A stretch of DNA of 64,000 bases, taken from NCBI RefSeq assembly GCF_002101785.1, contig NZ_LQPJ01000115.1:62001-126000 (forward strand). The letters run 5' to 3'. The notes beneath the pieces are model-generated. The model was given only the letters and a program-made list of their open reading frames with translations, did no database searches and had not been told where the DNA came from. The position numbers and the translations under genes were made by a program. This DNA is from Mycobacterium palustre. GTDB lineage: Bacteria; Actinomycetota; Actinomycetes; Mycobacteriales; Mycobacteriaceae. Positions 20,352 to 29,860 of this stretch are shown here, one piece after another; position 1 is the first letter of the stretch, and every line of letters begins with the position of its first letter.

Positions 20352-20899
20352 CAGGGCTCCGGTTCCGGATCTTGTCTGGGGTTGAGGTGCAGCGTGAGGC
20401 TGGACAGCCGAACACCGGCTCGGTCGGCGGGGTCGAGTTCGGCCAGCAGCTGCGCGACGGGACGCGCACCCTCGGCCACCGTCAGCCGCGCGTCCGGCTC
20501 GATGGCCAGCCACGGCACCATGACGAAGGCCCGCAGGTGGGCCAGCGGGTGCGGCAGCGTGAGGTTGGGTTCCCGGACGACCACCTCGGTTTCGCCCTGC
20601 TCGTAGCAGGCGATCAGGTCCACGTCGAGGGCCCGCGGGCCCCAGCGTTCGCCGCGGACCCGGCCCGCCGCCTGTTCGAACCTTTGCGCCCGCCGCAGCC
20701 AGCCCTGCCCGTCGCACGTCGGGTCCCCGGCGATCAGCACCGCGTTCAAAAACGGCGCCTGCTCCACCCGGCCCCAGGGGTCGGTCTCGTAGACCGGGGA
20801 GACCGCGCGCACGTCCTCACCCAGCCCGTCGACCACCGATTGCAGCCGGGCCAGCCGGTCCCCGAGGTTGGAGCCGATGGACAGCACGACGCGGCTCAT
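20351..20899 (-). CDS. folK: 6-hydroxymethyl-7,8-dihydropterin pyrophosphokinase
   Basis: Protein of 182 residues that transfers pyrophosphate from ATP to the pterin in folate synthesis. Signature features are SIGSNLGDR at the N-terminus, the PVYETDPWG loop, [15 protein letters not shown] (metal-binding DxD-type site) and [13 protein letters not shown]. The start MSRVVLS overlaps the folB stop as ATGA. Fourth enzyme of the fol cluster. Confidence 0.96.
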   Translation of the reverse strand: MSRVVLSIGSNLGDRLARLQSVVDGLGEDVRAVSPVYETDPWGRVEQAPFLNAVLIAGDPTCDGQGWLRRAQRFEQAAGRVRGERWGPRALDVDLIACYEQGETEVVVREPNLTLPHPLAHLRAFVMVPWLAIEPDARLTVAEGARPVAQLLAELDPADRAGVRLSSLTLHLNPRQDPEPEP

Positions 20900-21297
20900 A
20901 CGGCCCCACCGGCCGGGATCACCGAACCGTGGCCACCGCGGCGCGACCGGCGAACCACGACGGCTACGTCGGAGAATTGATGCGGGATGGGCGCCTGCGG
21001 CTTGTGCACCACCACCTCGACGGCGTGCACCCGGGCATCGTCCATCACCCGGTCGGCGATCTCGCCGGCGACGGCCTCGATCAGCTTGCGCGGCGGCCCC
21101 GCGACGACCCTGGCGGCCAGCTGGGCCAGCGCGCCGTAGTCGTAGGTGTCGGTGAGGTCGTCGCTGGCCGCGGCGGCGGCCAGGTCGATCCACACCGTGA
21201 TGTCGACGACGAAGTCCTGGCCGTCGGCGCGCTCGTGCTCGAAGACGCCGTGCCGGCCGCGAACAGCCAGACCGCGCAGCTCGATTCGATCAGCCAT
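20896..21297 (-). CDS. folB: Dihydroneopterin aldolase
   Basis: Protein of 133 residues, the family length. It converts dihydroneopterin to the hydroxymethyl-pterin used by FolK. The active region includes [10 protein letters not shown] at the N-terminus, the DTYDYGAL loop and the catalytic lysine in VVHKPQAPI. Its start overlaps the folP stop by eight bases and its stop overlaps the folK start. Confidence 0.96.
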   Translation of the reverse strand: MADRIELRGLAVRGRHGVFEHERADGQDFVVDITVWIDLAAAAASDDLTDTYDYGALAQLAARVVAGPPRKLIEAVAGEIADRVMDDARVHAVEVVVHKPQAPIPHQFSDVAVVVRRSRRGGHGSVIPAGGAV

Positions 21298-22102
21298 CGG
21301 TTGCCGTCCACTCTTCGACGACCTTGACCGCGTCGACGGTGGCGCGCACGTCGTGCACGCGCACGCCCCACGCCCCGTACAGCGCGGCCAGCGCGGATAT
21401 CACCGCCGTCGCCGTCTCGCGCCCGTCGGGCGGGCGCGGCGACCCGTCGGGCCCGGCAAGCAGCGTGCCGAGGAACCGCTTGCGCGAGGCGCCCAACAGC
21501 ACCGGGATCCCCGTGGCGACCAGCTGCGGCAGCGCCCGCAGCAGCGCCCAATTGTGTTGTCCCGTCTTGGCGAATCCCAACCCCGGATCGATCACGAGGT
21601 TGTCCGGGTCGACGCCGGCGGCCACCGCGTCGTCGACGCTAGCCAGCAGCTCGGCACGCACCTCGGCCACCACGTCGCTGTAGGACGGGGCCTCGTGCGG
21701 GCGGTCCGACGACACCGGTCGCCAGTGCATCAACACCCAGGGCACGCCGGCCTCGGCCAGCAGCGGAGCCATCGCGGGATCGGCCCGCCCGCCGGACACG
21801 TCGTTGACGATCCGCGCGCCGCTTTGCAGCGCCGCCCGCGCCACCTCGGCGTGCATGGTGTCGATGCTCACCGTAATGCCCTGGGCGGCAAGCGCTTTGA
21901 CGACGGGGACCACGCGCGACGTCTCGACCCGCGGGTCGACGCGGGTGGCACCGGGCCGGGTGGATTCGCCCCCGACGTCGACGATGCCCGCGCCCTCGGC
22001 GGCCATCTCTAGGCCGTGCGCGACGGCGTCGTCGGCATCCAGATAGCGACCACCGTCCGAGAACGAATCGTCAGTGACGTTCAGGACTCCCATAACCTGC
22101 AC
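21290..22102 (-). CDS. folP: Dihydropteroate synthase (sulfonamide target)
   Basis: TIM-barrel enzyme of 270 residues joining p-aminobenzoate to the pterin. Motifs are [16 protein letters not shown], the GGESTRPGA loop, [17 protein letters not shown] and GASRKRFLG. The frame only allows a GTG start at 22102; the upstream VSEPAP codons lack a start codon, so it is shorter at the N-terminus than M. tuberculosis FolP1 (280). It lies ten bases after the folE stop. Confidence 0.96.
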   Translation of the reverse strand: MQVMGVLNVTDDSFSDGGRYLDADDAVAHGLEMAAEGAGIVDVGGESTRPGATRVDPRVETSRVVPVVKALAAQGITVSIDTMHAEVARAALQSGARIVNDVSGGRADPAMAPLLAEAGVPWVLMHWRPVSSDRPHEAPSYSDVVAEVRAELLASVDDAVAAGVDPDNLVIDPGLGFAKTGQHNWALLRALPQLVATGIPVLLGASRKRFLGTLLAGPDGSPRPPDGRETATAVISALAALYGAWGVRVHDVRATVDAVKVVEEWTATDG

Positions 22103-22112
22103 AGGCGCGGGC

Positions 22113-22733
22113 TCACTTACGCAGGATCAGGTCGAGCGCTTCGGCCCGGGAGGCCGGACTGGTCTTGAACATGCCACGCACCGCCGACGTCGTGGTGATG
22201 GCGCCGGGCTTGCGGACCCCGCGCATCGCCATGCACAGGTGCTCGGCCTCGACCACGACGATCACGCCGCGCGGATCGAGCTTGTTCACCAGGGCGTCGG
22301 CGATCTGGCTGGTCAGCCGCTCCTGCACCTGGGGCCGCCTGGCGTACAGGTCCACCAGTCGCGCGATCTTCGACAGGCCGGTCACGCGGCCGTCCACGCC
22401 GGGGATATACCCGACGTGGGCGACCCCATGGAACGACACCAGATGATGCTCGCAGGTGGAGTACAAGGGGATTTCCTTGACGATCACCATCTCGTCGTGG
22501 TCCTCGTCGAACATCGTGTTCAAGACGGAGTCGGGCTCGGTGTAGAGCCCGGCGAACATCTCGCGGTAGGCGCGCGCGACGCGGGCCGGGGTGTCCTGCA
22601 GGCCGTCCCGATCGGGGTCCTCGCCGATCGCGAAGAGCAACTCGCGGATCGCGTTCTCGGCCCGTTGCTGGTCGAACACCCGGATGCGTGGAGTCGCGTG
22701 GCGGGTATCGGGGCCCAAATCCGGTAGCGCCAT
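22113..22733 (-). CDS. folE: GTP cyclohydrolase I
   Basis: Protein of 206 residues that makes dihydroneopterin triphosphate from GTP, the first step of folate synthesis. Zinc ligands are visible at C94 and H97 (YSTCEHH) and C167 (EAEHLCMAM). The QVQERLT and [10 protein letters not shown] motifs are typical. It begins 15 bases after the ftsH stop and heads the folate block. Confidence 0.97.
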   Translation of the reverse strand: MALPDLGPDTRHATPRIRVFDQQRAENAIRELLFAIGEDPDRDGLQDTPARVARAYREMFAGLYTEPDSVLNTMFDEDHDEMVIVKEIPLYSTCEHHLVSFHGVAHVGYIPGVDGRVTGLSKIARLVDLYARRPQVQERLTSQIADALVNKLDPRGVIVVVEAEHLCMAMRGVRKPGAITTTSAVRGMFKTSPASRAEALDLILRK

Positions 22734-22748
22734 GGAATCCTCCGTTCG

Positions 22749-25145
22749 TCAGCCGTGGGCCGGCGGATTGGACCGGCTCACGTCGTCATCCTGCTTATCA
22801 GGCGACTTTCCCGCCTCCGGGGCGGGCTGCCCGGGCGGCGGATAGGGAGGATACGGCGGGTAGGACGGATGGGCCGGGTGCCCGTGCCCGTAGGCCTGGG
22901 GGGCGTGCTGGCCGGGATAACTCGGCGCCGGCTGTGGGTGCGGCTGCGGCTGCGGCCAATAGGGCTGCTGCGGCTGGGCCGGGGGGTACCAGTGGTTCGG
23001 CTGCTGTTGCTGCGGTGGCCATCCCGGCGCGTACCAGCCCGCCGGGGCGCCGTAGTCCGGTTGGGTGGGACCGTGCGCCGCGGGCTGACGGCCGCCCGGA
23101 CCGCCGTGGGAACCATTGCCGCCGTTGGCATTTCGTTCGGCGTGCGCCCGCGCGGCTTCGGCGGCCTCGCTGGCCCGCGCGATCGCGGCCTTGAAGGCCG
23201 GCTCGGCAACGGGCGGCGGCCACGGCTCGCCGCGCTCGATCGCCAGCTCGCCGGGCGTCTTGATCGGCGGCTTGTCCGAGGGAATGCGGCCGCCGAAGTC
23301 GTCGAACATGGTGAGCCGCGGCCGCTTTTGGACGTCGGCGAAGATGCTCTCCAGCTCGGGTCGGTGCAGCGTTTCCTTCTCCAGCAGCTCGCCGGCCAGG
23401 GTGTCGAGCACGTCGCGGTATTCGGTGAGGATCTCCCATGCCTCGGTGTGCGCCGCCTCGATCAGCTTGCGGACCTCGTCGTCGATGTCGCGGGCGACCT
23501 CGTGCGAGTAGTCGGCCTGCGTTCCCATGGTGCGGCCCAGGAACGGGTCGCCGTGCTCGGTGCCGTACTTGACCGCGCCGAGCTTGGAGCTCATGCCGTA
23601 TTCGGTGACCATGGCGCGGGCCACCTTGGTGGCCTGCTCGATGTCGGACACCGCGCCGGTCGTCGGCTCGCGGAACACCAGCTCCTCGGCGGCGCGTCCA
23701 CCCATCGCGAACACCAGCTGGGCGATCATCTCCGAACGGGTGCGCAGGCCCTTGTCCTCCTCCGGCACCGCGACCGCGTGGCCGCCGGTGCGCCCACGGG
23801 CCAAAATCGTCACCTTGTAGACGGGGTCGATGTCGGGCATCGCCCAGGCCGCCAGGGTGTGGCCGCCCTCGTGGTAGGCGGTGATCTTCTTTTCCTGCTC
23901 GCTGATGATCCGGCCCTTGCGCCGCGGGCCGCCGATCACCCGGTCGACGGCCTCCTCCAGCGCCGCGCCGGTGATGACGGTGCCGTTTTCGCGGGCGGTC
24001 AACAGCGCCGCCTCGTTGATGACGTTGGCCAGGTCGGCGCCCGTCATCCCGACGGTCCGCTTGGCCAGCCCGTCCAGGTCGGCGTCCGGCGCGATCGGCT
24101 TGCCCTTGGAGTGCACCCGTAGCACGGCGCGGCGACCGGCGAGGTCGGGGTTGGTGACCGGGATCTGCCGGTCGAAGCGGCCGGGCCGCAGCAGCGCGGG
24201 ATCGAGGATGTCGGGCCGGTTGGTGGCCGCGATCAAGATGACGCCGGCGCGATCACCGAAGCCGTCCATCTCGACCAGCAGCTGGTTGAGGGTCTGCTCG
24301 CGCTCGTCGTGGCCGCCGCCGAGCCCGGCGCCGCGCTGGCGGCCGACCGCGTCGATCTCGTCGACGAAGATGATGCACGGGCTGTGCTGCTTGGCCTGCT
24401 CGAACAGGTCCCGGACGCGGGAGGCGCCGACACCGACGAACATCTCGACGAAGTCCGAGCCGGAGATCGTGAAGAACGGCACCCCGGCCTCGCCGGCCAC
24501 GGCGCGGGCCAGCAACGTCTTGCCGGTGCCGGGCGGACCGTAGAGCAGGACGCCCTTGGGGATCTTGGCGCCGAGCGCCTGATACCGGCTGGGGTTCTGC
24601 AGGAAGTCCTTGATTTCGTAGAGCTCCTCGACCGCCTCGTCGACGCCGGCGACGTCGGCGAACGTGGTCTTGGGCATGTCCTTGGAGAGCTGTTTGGCCC
24701 GGGACTTGCCGAAGCCGAAGCCCATCCGGGCGCCGCCCTGCATCCGGGAGAACATCACGAACAGACCCACCAGCAACAGCAGCGGCAAGACGTACACCAG
24801 CAGCTCGCCCAGGATGCTGCCTTCGTTGACGACCGTGCTGACCTTCGCGTTCTTGGCGGTCAGTGCGTTGAAGAGGTCGACGGCATATCCGCTGGGGTAC
24901 TTGGTGATGACCTTGTCGGAATTGTCGGTGTCCTTGGTGCCCTTCTTCAGGGTCAGCCGGAGCTGCTGTTCTCGATCGTCGATCTGCGCGCTTTGGACGT
25001 TGTCGCCGGTGATCTGGGCCATCGCCACCGAGGTGTCGACGGGCTTGTAACCGCGAGTGTCGTCGCTAAAGTAAAAGAACGACCAACCCAGCACCACCAC
25101 GACGGCGATCGCCGTGATGGTGCGAATCAAGTTTTTTCGGTTCAT
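22749..25145 (-). CDS. ftsH: Membrane-bound ATP-dependent zinc protease FtsH
   Basis: Protein of 798 residues. Two membrane helices (about 8-27 and 112-132) enclose the external domain. The AAA+ module has Walker A GPPGTGKT at 203-210 and Walker B FVDEID, followed by the zinc protease motif HEGGH at 425-429. From about residue 635 a long Gly/Pro/Gln/Tyr-rich tail follows that is absent from the E. coli enzyme. The ATG at 25145 is used; a TTG sits directly before it. It degrades membrane and regulatory proteins and leads the folate/pantothenate operon. A tandem repeat lies in its upstream region. Confidence 0.97.
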   Translation of the reverse strand: MNRKNLIRTITAIAVVVVLGWSFFYFSDDTRGYKPVDTSVAMAQITGDNVQSAQIDDREQQLRLTLKKGTKDTDNSDKVITKYPSGYAVDLFNALTAKNAKVSTVVNEGSILGELLVYVLPLLLLVGLFVMFSRMQGGARMGFGFGKSRAKQLSKDMPKTTFADVAGVDEAVEELYEIKDFLQNPSRYQALGAKIPKGVLLYGPPGTGKTLLARAVAGEAGVPFFTISGSDFVEMFVGVGASRVRDLFEQAKQHSPCIIFVDEIDAVGRQRGAGLGGGHDEREQTLNQLLVEMDGFGDRAGVILIAATNRPDILDPALLRPGRFDRQIPVTNPDLAGRRAVLRVHSKGKPIAPDADLDGLAKRTVGMTGADLANVINEAALLTARENGTVITGAALEEAVDRVIGGPRRKGRIISEQEKKITAYHEGGHTLAAWAMPDIDPVYKVTILARGRTGGHAVAVPEEDKGLRTRSEMIAQLVFAMGGRAAEELVFREPTTGAVSDIEQATKVARAMVTEYGMSSKLGAVKYGTEHGDPFLGRTMGTQADYSHEVARDIDDEVRKLIEAAHTEAWEILTEYRDVLDTLAGELLEKETLHRPELESIFADVQKRPRLTMFDDFGGRIPSDKPPIKTPGELAIERGEPWPPPVAEPAFKAAIARASEAAEAARAHAERNANGGNGSHGGPGGRQPAAHGPTQPDYGAPAGWYAPGWPPQQQQPNHWYPPAQPQQPYWPQPQPHPQPAPSYPGQHAPQAYGHGHPAHPSYPPYPPYPPPGQPAPEAGKSPDKQDDDVSRSNPPAHG

Positions 25146-25214
25146 CAATCATCGGCCTCTTCGGCCAGGTCCTTCCCCGATACACGAAGCTGGAAAAGTC
25201 CAGGCTACCGCCTG

Positions 25215-25372
25215 TGGCGATCGCGAGCCCCGGCAGAGCCGGGGTGAAGCGGGTCGCCACCATCGTTTCCGTGGCGATCGCGAGCCCCGGCAGAGCCGGG
25301 GTGAAGCGGGTCGCCACCATCGTTTCCGCGGCGATCGCGAGCCCCGGCAGAGCCGGGGTGAAGCGGGTCGCC
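25215..25372. repeat. Tandem repeat, 57-bp unit, 2.8 copies (VNTR-like)
   Basis: Three copies with period 57 start at 25215, 25272 and 25329; the third is cut at 44 bases. Copies are nearly identical (T to C at the first base of copy 3, and a few changes at its end). Each holds a perfect hairpin, CCCCGGC-AGA-GCCGGGG (first copy 25228-25244). The unit is a multiple of three and open in all copies, but no gene spans it. It lies between the ends of ftsH and the VOC gene and looks like a mycobacterial VNTR. Confidence 0.9.
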
Positions 25373-25406
25373 GCGTCCTTAGGATTAACGACCGGGGGTT
25401 CCCGAA

Positions 25407-25814
25407 CTACTCGTAGTGGCGGGCCTCGATGACGTTGCCGTCAGGGTCGGCGAAATAGAAAGCCTCCGGCGCCCATCCGCGGGCCCCGAAGGTGCGGTTC
25501 ATCCGCGCGCCGGTATCGACGCCCTCGGCCCGCAGACGCCGGTCCAGCTCGTCGAACTCGGCCTTGGACAGCGCGAGACAGACGTGGTTGACGGGATTGC
25601 CGGCGCTGCCTTCGGCCTTCGCGACCGCCCCGACACCGTCGGCCATCTCCATGGGCATCAGGTCGATGATCGACTCGTCGCAGACCCGCACGCTTGGAAA
25701 CGGCGCCTCGCCGGCCTCGAATTCGCTCACCCGCACCGGCGCCAGCCCCACGACCCGCGAATAGAAATCGATGGCCGCCCGCGGATCCCTCGTCCACAGG
25801 ACGACGTGGTCCAT
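25407..25814 (-). CDS. VOC-family (glyoxalase/dioxygenase-like) protein
   Basis: Protein of 135 residues with the two beta-alpha-beta repeats of the VOC superfamily. MDHVVLWTRDPRAAIDFY opens the first module (metal ligand His3) and NHVCLALS the second (His near residue 75), ending FADPDGNVIEARHYE with the C-terminal glutamate ligand. This gives a plausible 2-His/1-Glu metal site. The start is the ATG at 25814; a GTG two codons earlier is possible. Substrate unknown. It lies where the espACD region stands in M. tuberculosis. Confidence 0.85.
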   Translation of the reverse strand: MDHVVLWTRDPRAAIDFYSRVVGLAPVRVSEFEAGEAPFPSVRVCDESIIDLMPMEMADGVGAVAKAEGSAGNPVNHVCLALSKAEFDELDRRLRAEGVDTGARMNRTFGARGWAPEAFYFADPDGNVIEARHYE

Positions 25815-25948
25815 GCGCACCGCCGACCCACCTCGCCTTCTTCGATCGCCGTATCCCCATGATGCGCGGCCGCCGCCGGCGATATCTACGTCCATCCCAA
25901 CCAGATCGAGCCCTTCTCAGCCGGGGGCCGTTGTGATTTGGTGGGACG

Positions 25949-26917
25949 GTGCGCTCATCAACCGAACGGTTAGTGGACACCAACGGCGTGCAGCTGCGGG
26001 TGACCGAGGCCGGTGATCGCGGCGCGCCCGTCGTGGTCCTCGCCCACGGCTTTCCCGAGCTGGCTTTTTCCTGGCGGCACCAGATACCGGCCCTCGCCGA
26101 GGCCGGCTACCACGTGCTGGCGCCCGATCAGCGCGGCTACGGCGGCTCGTCGCGCCCGAATGCGATCGAGGCGTACAACATTCACGAGCTGACCGCCGAC
26201 ATCGTCGGGCTGCTCGACGACGTCGGCGCCGAGCGCGCCGTGTGGGTCGGCCACGACTGGGGCGCGGCCGTTGTATGGAACGCGCCGCTGCTGCACCCCG
26301 AGCGCGTCACGGCCGTCGCGGCGCTCAGCGTCCCGGCCCTGCCCCGCCCGCATCGAGCGCCGACGGAGGTGTGGCGCAAGAGGTTTGGGGACAACTTCTT
26401 TTACATCCTGTACTTCCAGGAGCCCGGCGTCGCCGACGCCGAGCTCGACGCCGATCCCGCCCGCACCCTGCGCGGGATGATGGCCGGCATCGGCGCAACC
26501 GGCGACCCGGCGGCCGGGCTGCGGATGCTGGCCCCGGGCCCGGAGGGCTTCGTCGAGCGCCTTGCCCAACCCGACGCGCTGCCGCAGTGGCTGAGCCAGG
26601 AGGAACTCGACCACTACATCAGCGAATTCTCCCGCACCGGGTTCACCGGCGGCCTGAACTGGTACCGCAATTTCGACCGCAACTGGGAGACCACCGCCGA
26701 ACTCGCCGACGCCAAGATCGATGTCCCATGCCTGTTTATCGGCGGGACGGCCGACCCGGTCTTGACGTTCACGCCCGCCGATCGGGCGACCGAGCTGATC
26801 GCCGGGCCGTACCGCCAGGTGATGATCGACGGGGCGGGACACTGGCTGCAGCAGGAGCGGCCCGACGAGGTCAACGCGCTCCTGCTGGAGTTCCTCAACG
26901 GATTGGAGCTGCGATGA
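25949..26917 (+). CDS. ephA: Epoxide hydrolase EphA
   Basis: Alpha/beta hydrolase of 322 residues, the length of M. tuberculosis EphA. It opens epoxides to diols. The oxyanion motif is HGFPE (33-37) and the nucleophile is D103 in VGHDWGAAV, the aspartate that marks epoxide hydrolases. A lid tyrosine is in NWYRNFDRNW, the acid in GTADPVL and the histidine in GAGHWLQ. GTG start. Its TGA overlaps the ATG of the oxidoreductase (ATGA), so the two act together. Confidence 0.94.
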   Translation: MRSSTERLVDTNGVQLRVTEAGDRGAPVVVLAHGFPELAFSWRHQIPALAEAGYHVLAPDQRGYGGSSRPNAIEAYNIHELTADIVGLLDDVGAERAVWVGHDWGAAVVWNAPLLHPERVTAVAALSVPALPRPHRAPTEVWRKRFGDNFFYILYFQEPGVADAELDADPARTLRGMMAGIGATGDPAAGLRMLAPGPEGFVERLAQPDALPQWLSQEELDHYISEFSRTGFTGGLNWYRNFDRNWETTAELADAKIDVPCLFIGGTADPVLTFTPADRATELIAGPYRQVMIDGAGHWLQQERPDEVNALLLEFLNGLELR

Positions 26918-28104
26918 ACGCGCCCCTGCGGTTCGGCGTCTTCATCACGCCGTTTCACCCCATCGGCCAATCCCCAACCGTGGCACTGGAATACGACATG
27001 GAACGCGTCGTCGCGCTGGACCGCCTCGGCTTCGACGAGGCCTGGTTCGGTGAGCACCATTCCGGCGGATACGAGCTGATCGCCTGCCCGGAGGTGTTCA
27101 TCGCCGCGGCGGCCGAACGCACCAAGCACATCCGGCTGGGTACCGGCGTGGTCTCCCTGCCCTACCACCATCCGCTGATGGTGGCCGACCGCTGGGTGCT
27201 GCTCGACCACCTGACCCGCGGCCGGGTGATGTTCGGCGCGGGGCCCGGCGCGCTGCCGTCCGACGCGTACATGATGGGCATCGACCCCGTCGACCAACGG
27301 CACATGATGCAGGAGTCCCTCGAGGCGATCCTCGCGTTGTTCCGTGCCGGGCCGACCGAACGGATCGACCGCCACACCGACTGGTTCACGTTGCGGGACG
27401 CCCAGTTGCACATCCGCCCGTACACCTGGCCCTACCCCGAAATCTCGACGGCGGCAATGATTTCGCCGTCCGGCCCGCGGCTGGCCGGTGCGCTGGGGAC
27501 GTCGCTGCTGTCGCTGTCGATGTCGGTGCCGGGCGGCTACGCCGCGCTGGAAAACACCTGGGAGGTGGTGCGCGAGCAGGCCGCCAAAGTCGGCCGCGAC
27601 GAGCCCGACCGGGCCGGCTGGCGCGTGCTGAGCATCATGCACGTCGCCGACACCCGCGAGCAGGCCATCCAGGATTGCACCTACGGCCTGCGCGATTTCG
27701 CGAACTACTTCGGGGCGGCAGGATTCGTTCCGCTGTCCAACACGGTCGACGGCGAGACTCAAACACCGTACGAATTCGTCGAAGACTATGCGGCCAAAGG
27801 CAATTGCTGCATCGGGACGCCCGACGACGCCATCGCGCACATCGAGGACCTGCTGGAGCGCTCCGGCGGCTTCGGCACCCTGTTGATGCTGGGTCACGAC
27901 TGGGCGTCTCCGGAGGCGACCTACCACTGCTATGACCTGGTCGCCCGAAAGGTGATGCCCTACTTCAAGGGTCAGCTCGAGGCATCGCGGTCGTCGCACG
28001 ACTGGGCCAGGGGCAAGCGCGACCAACTGATCGGCCGCGCCGGTGAGGCCGTCGTCAAGGCCATCACCGAGCACGTCGACGAGCAGAAAGGGGCGGAAAG
28101 CTGA
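26914..28104 (+). CDS. LLM-class flavin-dependent oxidoreductase (Rv3618-like)
   Basis: Protein of 396 residues with the bacterial luciferase-like TIM barrel. Signatures are the N-terminal FGVFITPFHP, GFDEAWFGEHHSGGYE, RLGTGVVSLPYHHPLMVADR and the substrate-side GRVMFGAGPGALPSDA. It uses FMNH2 or F420; which one cannot be told here. Start ATG is coupled to ephA and its TGA overlaps the next ATG (TGATG). An oxygenase feeding an epoxide hydrolase is a sensible pairing. Confidence 0.9.
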   Translation: MNAPLRFGVFITPFHPIGQSPTVALEYDMERVVALDRLGFDEAWFGEHHSGGYELIACPEVFIAAAAERTKHIRLGTGVVSLPYHHPLMVADRWVLLDHLTRGRVMFGAGPGALPSDAYMMGIDPVDQRHMMQESLEAILALFRAGPTERIDRHTDWFTLRDAQLHIRPYTWPYPEISTAAMISPSGPRLAGALGTSLLSLSMSVPGGYAALENTWEVVREQAAKVGRDEPDRAGWRVLSIMHVADTREQAIQDCTYGLRDFANYFGAAGFVPLSNTVDGETQTPYEFVEDYAAKGNCCIGTPDDAIAHIEDLLERSGGFGTLLMLGHDWASPEATYHCYDLVARKVMPYFKGQLEASRSSHDWARGKRDQLIGRAGEAVVKAITEHVDEQKGAES

Positions 28105-29117
28105 TGCGCGCTTCGGTTTTGCGGGACGGTCGCATGGTGTACCGCGACGACGTGCCCGATCCCGTGCCCGAACCCGGTCAGGTACTAGTCGGGGTGCGGG
28201 CGTGTGGGATCTGCGGCTCCGATTTGCATTTCGCCGCCCACGGGGCCGACGTGGTGGCGATGACGGCGAAGGTGGCCCGTGGCACCGGCGGCATGGACGT
28301 CGACCTGGGCCGCGACATCTTCATGGGCCACGAGTTCAGCGCCGAGGTGCTCGCGGCCGGGCCGGACACCGAGACCCACAAGCCCGGCACGCTGGTCACC
28401 TCGCTTCCGGTGTTGTTGTCGGCCAAGGGCGTCGAGCCGATCGTCTACAGCAACAGCACGATTGGCGGCTACGCCGAGCGGATGCTGCTGTCGGCGCCGC
28501 TGCTGCTGCCCATCCCCAACGGCCTGGACCTCAAGCATGCGGCCCTGACCGAGCCCATGGCGGTGGGGCTGCATGCCGTCAACAAGTCGAACATCGCGGT
28601 GAACGAGACGGCCCTGGTGCTGGGCTGCGGCCCCATCGGCATCGCCATCGTCGCGGCCCTCCGCGCACGCGGGGTGGAAACGATTGTGGCGTCGGACTTT
28701 TCGCCGAAGCGCCGCGAGCTGGCGGCCGCGATGGGCGCCCACCAGACGCTGGACGCCGGCCAGGGTTCGCCGTTCGACAGCGTCAAGCCCGCCGTGGTGT
28801 TCGAAGCGGTCGGGGTGCCGGGGATCATCGACGACGTGCTGCTGCGGGCCCGGCCGGGCACCCGCCTGGTGGTCGCCGGGGTGTGCATGCAGCCCGACAC
28901 CGTGCATCCGTTTTTCGCGATCGCCAAGGAGATCAGCGTGCAGTTCGTCCTGGCCTACACGCCCGACGAGTTCGCCGATTCGCTGCGAGCGCTGGCCGAG
29001 GGCGAGATCGACGTCACCCCGCTGATCACCGGCGAGGTGGGCCTGGACGGGGTGGGGCAGGCCTTCGACGACCTCGCCGATCCCGAGCGGCACTGCAAGA
29101 TCCTGGTCACGCCGTAG
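28104..29117 (+). CDS. Zinc-type medium-chain alcohol dehydrogenase, no structural zinc site
   Basis: Protein of 337 residues. The catalytic domain has ACGICGSDLHF (zinc ligand Cys37) and GHEFSAEV. The NAD(P)-binding domain has VLGCGPIGIAIVAALRARG. The four-cysteine structural zinc lobe usual after GHE is missing, and a 30-residue insertion lies before GHE. Third gene of the ephA operon, joined by TGATG; it could oxidise the diol or alcohol product. In M. tuberculosis esx genes stand in this place. Confidence 0.88.
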   Translation: MRASVLRDGRMVYRDDVPDPVPEPGQVLVGVRACGICGSDLHFAAHGADVVAMTAKVARGTGGMDVDLGRDIFMGHEFSAEVLAAGPDTETHKPGTLVTSLPVLLSAKGVEPIVYSNSTIGGYAERMLLSAPLLLPIPNGLDLKHAALTEPMAVGLHAVNKSNIAVNETALVLGCGPIGIAIVAALRARGVETIVASDFSPKRRELAAAMGAHQTLDAGQGSPFDSVKPAVVFEAVGVPGIIDDVLLRARPGTRLVVAGVCMQPDTVHPFFAIAKEISVQFVLAYTPDEFADSLRALAEGEIDVTPLITGEVGLDGVGQAFDDLADPERHCKILVTP

Positions 29118-29223
29118 GGCGAACGGCCTTGCCGACCGTCCCGCGTGCTGCGAGGCTCTAAGGGGTATTCGCCACCCCAAAGTAGTCGGCAACGTCCCAG
29201 CTGCGATGCGACGGGAGGCAACC

Positions 29224-29514
29224 ATGAAGCGCAGCATCGCCGGAGGTTTGGCCGCCTGGCTGGTGGCCGCGGGCCTACTCGCCTTTGCGCCGCCGGCCAG
29301 CGCCGGCTGCCAGTACGGCGGAGCCTTTCTCAGCAAGTGCGACGGACCGGTCCAGCCCGACGGCACCTGGCAACGGTGCGTGGCGGCCCCCCAGCTGGTC
29401 CCTCATGGCGCGAGTTCTTACCTGGTGCCCGACAGGCGCTGCGACCTGATGGGTCCCGATCAGCACCCCGCGGATCTCGCCCTCGCCGACCCACCCACGC
29501 ACATCGACGGCTGA
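29224..29514 (+). CDS. Secreted CDGP-domain protein
   Basis: Protein of 96 residues with a signal peptide (KRS, hydrophobic core, ASA cleavage site before GCQYGG). The mature part is small, with four cysteines that could make two disulfides and the KCDGPVQPDGTWQRCV segment that names the CDGP family in mycobacteria. GGGAGG lies six bases before the ATG, which decides against the upstream in-frame start at 29206. Function unknown. Confidence 0.8.
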   Translation: MKRSIAGGLAAWLVAAGLLAFAPPASAGCQYGGAFLSKCDGPVQPDGTWQRCVAAPQLVPHGASSYLVPDRRCDLMGPDQHPADLALADPPTHIDG

Positions 29515-29860
29515 TCCGCCGCTCTGCGTCATCCTCCAGCAGGGGGCTGGGTCACGCAGCCCATCAGGGGCAGGCCGCCGCAAGCGCCTCGGGCCAGACC
29601 ATCACCAGCGACATGGGGTCCTGCCCGAAAGTGAGTTCGATCAACGGATTTCGGAGAGGGCGGCGCCACCAAACAGCTCAGAGGTTAGGCGCGCACCGTC
29701 CCGGCGCGCCACAACCCACTAGCGGATCGGATACGCTGCCCCCTATGGGGAAGCGGCGAAAGTTGCTGGAAAGCAACATGTTTAGCGTGCGGCATGACCC
29801 TTGATGCGATTGCCGCGGCACACACTATGCATTGCCGACCGGTGGCGCTAAGGTCCGCAC
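29515..29860. other. 346-base stretch with no clear long gene; candidate 19-codon leaderless ORF
   Basis: No long coding frame with normal codon use was found between the CDGP gene and lpqG. At 29745-29804 (+) an ATG opens a 19-residue peptide (MGKRRKLLESNMFSVRHDP) with a TACGCT -10 box (29732-29737) seven bases before it, so a leaderless mini-mRNA is possible. Base composition is slightly lower in G+C here. The rest holds no feature I can name. Confidence 0.35.
29849..29854 (+). promoter_or_regulatory. -10 element of lpqG (leaderless)
   Basis: TAAGGT ends six bases before the lpqG ATG at 29861; no ribosome site is present, consistent with a leaderless mRNA. Confidence 0.55.

Noticed and set aside
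25215..25372. CRISPR array
   Set aside because: Three adjacent identical units without unique spacers, and no cas genes in the window.
25214..25432. ORF made of the 57-bp repeat (19-residue units)
   Set aside because: Open only because the unit is a multiple of three; no start signal and no protein sense. Kept as repeat.
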